In this document: piece by piece, positions 31,986 through 33,012 of the stretch | How the letters are laid out: every line of letters begins with the position of its first letter | Position numbering within the stretch: the first letter of the stretch is position 1 | Source: Mucilaginibacter sp. UBA4741 | GTDB taxonomy: Bacteria; Bacteroidota; Bacteroidia; Sphingobacteriales; Sphingobacteriaceae | Length of the DNA: 33,012 nucleotides | NCBI GenBank assembly: GCA_002403905.1 | Contig: DHIR01000044.1 | Location: 18,505-51,516, forward strand | Direction of reading: 5' to 3' | The notes under the pieces: generated by a model | The model's input: the letters and a program-made list of their open reading frames with translations, nothing else | Told to the model about the DNA's origin: nothing | Database searches by the model: none | Program-made: the position numbers and the translations under genes

Positions 31986-32726
31986 TTAGCCACCAGGTTT
32001 GCACAGATCAACAACCGCACCTATAATAATAATTGCCGGATAAGTTAATTGCTTACTGTCGGCCATCGTCACCAAATCTCTAACTAATCCCTTAACTGAT
32101 TTTTGATGTGGCGTTGATGCATGCTGTATAATAGCCGCCGGGATTTCGCCATGCCCGGCATCGACATAAGTAGCGGCTATAGATGCCAGCTGTTTCATCC
32201 CCATATATATTACTACGGTAGCATTGCTTTGCATAGCCAAACGCAGATCGCCGGATAGTGTGCCATCTTTTTTGGTACCTGTAACTACCCATATGCCTTC
32301 GCTTATAGCACGGTGGGTAAGCGGTATATCTTCTAAACCCGATGCCTGCATGCTGGTAATACCGGGAATAAAATAGGTTTTAATACCTTGCTCACGGGCA
32401 TATATTATTTCTTCAAACCCCCGGCCAAATATAAACGGATCGCCGCCTTTTAGGCGCACTACGCTGCCTTTACTAAAAGCAAAGTGTTTTATTAAACTAT
32501 GTATTTCTTCCTGCGGGGTGTATTTACCGTAGGGTTGCTTGCCAACATAAATTTGCGCGCAATCTGGCGGGGTTAGGTTCAACAGTTCCCTGTTGGCTAA
32601 ATTATCATAAAGCACTGCCTTGGCCTGTTGCAAAATTTTATACCCTTTAACCGTTATTAATTCCGGGTCGCCGGGGCCGGCTCCTAAAACATATAATTCT
32701 GGTGGCGAGGGTAAATTGCTATTCAT
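31986..32726 (-). CDS. cobA: Uroporphyrinogen-III C-methyltransferase (SUMT)
   Basis: The 246-residue protein belongs to the tetrapyrrole methylase superfamily. Visible are the N-terminal GAGPGD loop (15-20, in YVLGAGPGDPELITVKG), RLKGGDPFIFGRG (91-103) and the SAM-binding segment PGITSMQASGLEDIPLTHR (121-139). It transfers two methyl groups from S-adenosylmethionine to uroporphyrinogen III, giving precorrin-2 for siroheme or cobalamin. The length fits a single-domain enzyme without the CysG dehydrogenase/ferrochelatase part. It lies 74 bases after a Crp/Fnr-type gene on the same strand. Its stop is about 50 bases upstream of the FadR-type regulator start, without a shared function being apparent. 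Confidence 0.93.
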   Translation of the reverse strand: MNSNLPSPPELYVLGAGPGDPELITVKGYKILQQAKAVLYDNLANRELLNLTPPDCAQIYVGKQPYGKYTPQEEIHSLIKHFAFSKGSVVRLKGGDPFIFGRGFEEIIYAREQGIKTYFIPGITSMQASGLEDIPLTHRAISEGIWVVTGTKKDGTLSGDLRLAMQSNATVVIYMGMKQLASIAATYVDAGHGEIPAAIIQHASTPHQKSVKGLVRDLVTMADSKQLTYPAIIIIGAVVDLCKPGG

Positions 32727-32789
32727 GGTAATGATTTATATTATCCAAAATAACAAAAATTAAATTTCATAAAAGTTGAAAATAATAAC

Positions 32790-32806
32790 GCTTAGGTTCC
32801 CTAAGC
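32790..32806 (-). terminator. Possible weak terminator after the Crp/Fnr gene
   Basis: GCTTAGG and CCTAAGC form a perfect 7-bp stem with a 3-base loop that includes the stop codon of the Crp-type gene. On the minus strand the sequence GTTATTATTTTC follows, a mediocre T tract. Confidence 0.4.
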
Positions 32807-33012
32807 AATATCTTCGGTTAGCTTTAAAAGCTTATCATAGTTTGAAATAGCGATGCTTTTGCCCGATAGTGTTAACAAGCCTTCTTGTATCAGCTCGTTT
32901 ATTACCCTGAATACGGTTTCGTAAGTAGCGCCCGAAAAAGAAGCCAGGTCCTGGCGGCTCAGCTCGATATTAATAAAACCATCTTTAGTTAATAGAATAA
33001 GGCGTTTAATAA
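32801..33012 (-). CDS. Crp/Fnr-family regulator, C-terminal part (cut by window edge)
   Basis: About 70 C-terminal codons are present, running off the right edge. The helix-turn-helix is clear: ELSRQDLASFSGATYETVFR, then VINELIQEGLLTLSGKSI, with a short acidic tail ending TEDIA before the TAG at 32801-32803. The ETVFRVI recognition helix is the Crp/Fnr type, and the N-terminal effector domain lies outside the window. Such regulators often sit beside nitrite or sulfite reductase genes that need siroheme, which would suit the downstream SUMT gene, but nothing in the window proves it. Confidence 0.85.
   Translation of the reverse strand, partial: IKRLILLTKDGFINIELSRQDLASFSGATYETVFRVINELIQEGLLTLSGKSIAISNYDKLLKLTEDIA

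Noticed and set aside
31933..32004. Upstream ATG extending the FadR-type regulator by 24 residues
   Set aside because: The extension is hydrophobic and Cys-rich, crosses the promoter and operator and overlaps the cobA 3' end. The ATG at 31932 gives a normal family N-terminus.
1..33012. CRISPR arrays, tRNA or rRNA genes
   Set aside because: No regularly spaced direct repeats and no cloverleaf or rRNA-like stretches were seen; the repeats present are inverted and intergenic.

Overview
The window looks like chromosomal DNA of a Bacteroidota bacterium, most likely a Sphingobacteriaceae member close to Mucilaginibacter or Pedobacter. The reasons are start codons without Shine-Dalgarno sequences, several good TAnnTTTG -7 promoter elements, a GH78 plus RhaT/RhaEW/RhaI/kinase rhamnose operon of the Bacteroidota kind, many secreted carbohydrate-active proteins, and dispersed palindromic repeats. 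The species assignment is inference; no rRNA or marker gene is present.

Layout. (1) Positions 1-4654 hold a repeat, a DinB-like protein, a small secreted protein, a LytTR regulator with a degenerate receiver, a 27-bp inverted-repeat element and a secreted GxGYxYP-family protein. (2) Positions 4655-6256 are a complete IS1182-type insertion sequence with 19-bp terminal inverted repeats, sitting at the apex of a palindromic repeat. (3) Positions 6366-11945 hold a secreted cytochrome c/sugar dehydrogenase fusion followed by a Tat-exported TIM-barrel-like protein, and divergently a secreted six-hairpin-glycosidase-like protein. (4) Positions 12082-21749 are an L-rhamnose module: a GntR/LacI-type regulator, divergent from alpha-L-rhamnosidase, rhaT, rhaEW, rhaI and rhamnulokinase. 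The enzymes take rhamnosides to dihydroxyacetone phosphate and lactate. A 25-bp near-perfect dyad lies between the two divergent promoters.

(5) Positions 21750-31932 are a sialic-acid-like (or related keto-deoxy sugar acid) module under a FadR-type regulator. Operon A is a tandem double GH33 sialidase, a PhyH-type dioxygenase, an N-acetylneuraminate-lyase-like aldolase and a beta-propeller protein. Divergent from it is a secreted alpha/beta esterase. Operon B is a second DHDPS/NAL-family aldolase, a NanM-like Kelch mutarotase and an MFS transporter. The two divergent intergenic regions and the regulator's own promoter share an ATGT-N3-ACAT-like operator placed on or between promoter elements, which ties these nine genes into one inferred regulon. 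The double sialidase, the dioxygenase, the propeller and the second aldolase are not part of a textbook nan pathway, and no ManNAc epimerase/kinase or SusC/SusD pair is present here. This is the best candidate for an undescribed system in the window.

(6) Positions 31986-33012 hold uroporphyrinogen-III C-methyltransferase and the C-terminal part of a Crp/Fnr-family regulator cut by the window edge. No tRNA, rRNA or CRISPR array was seen.
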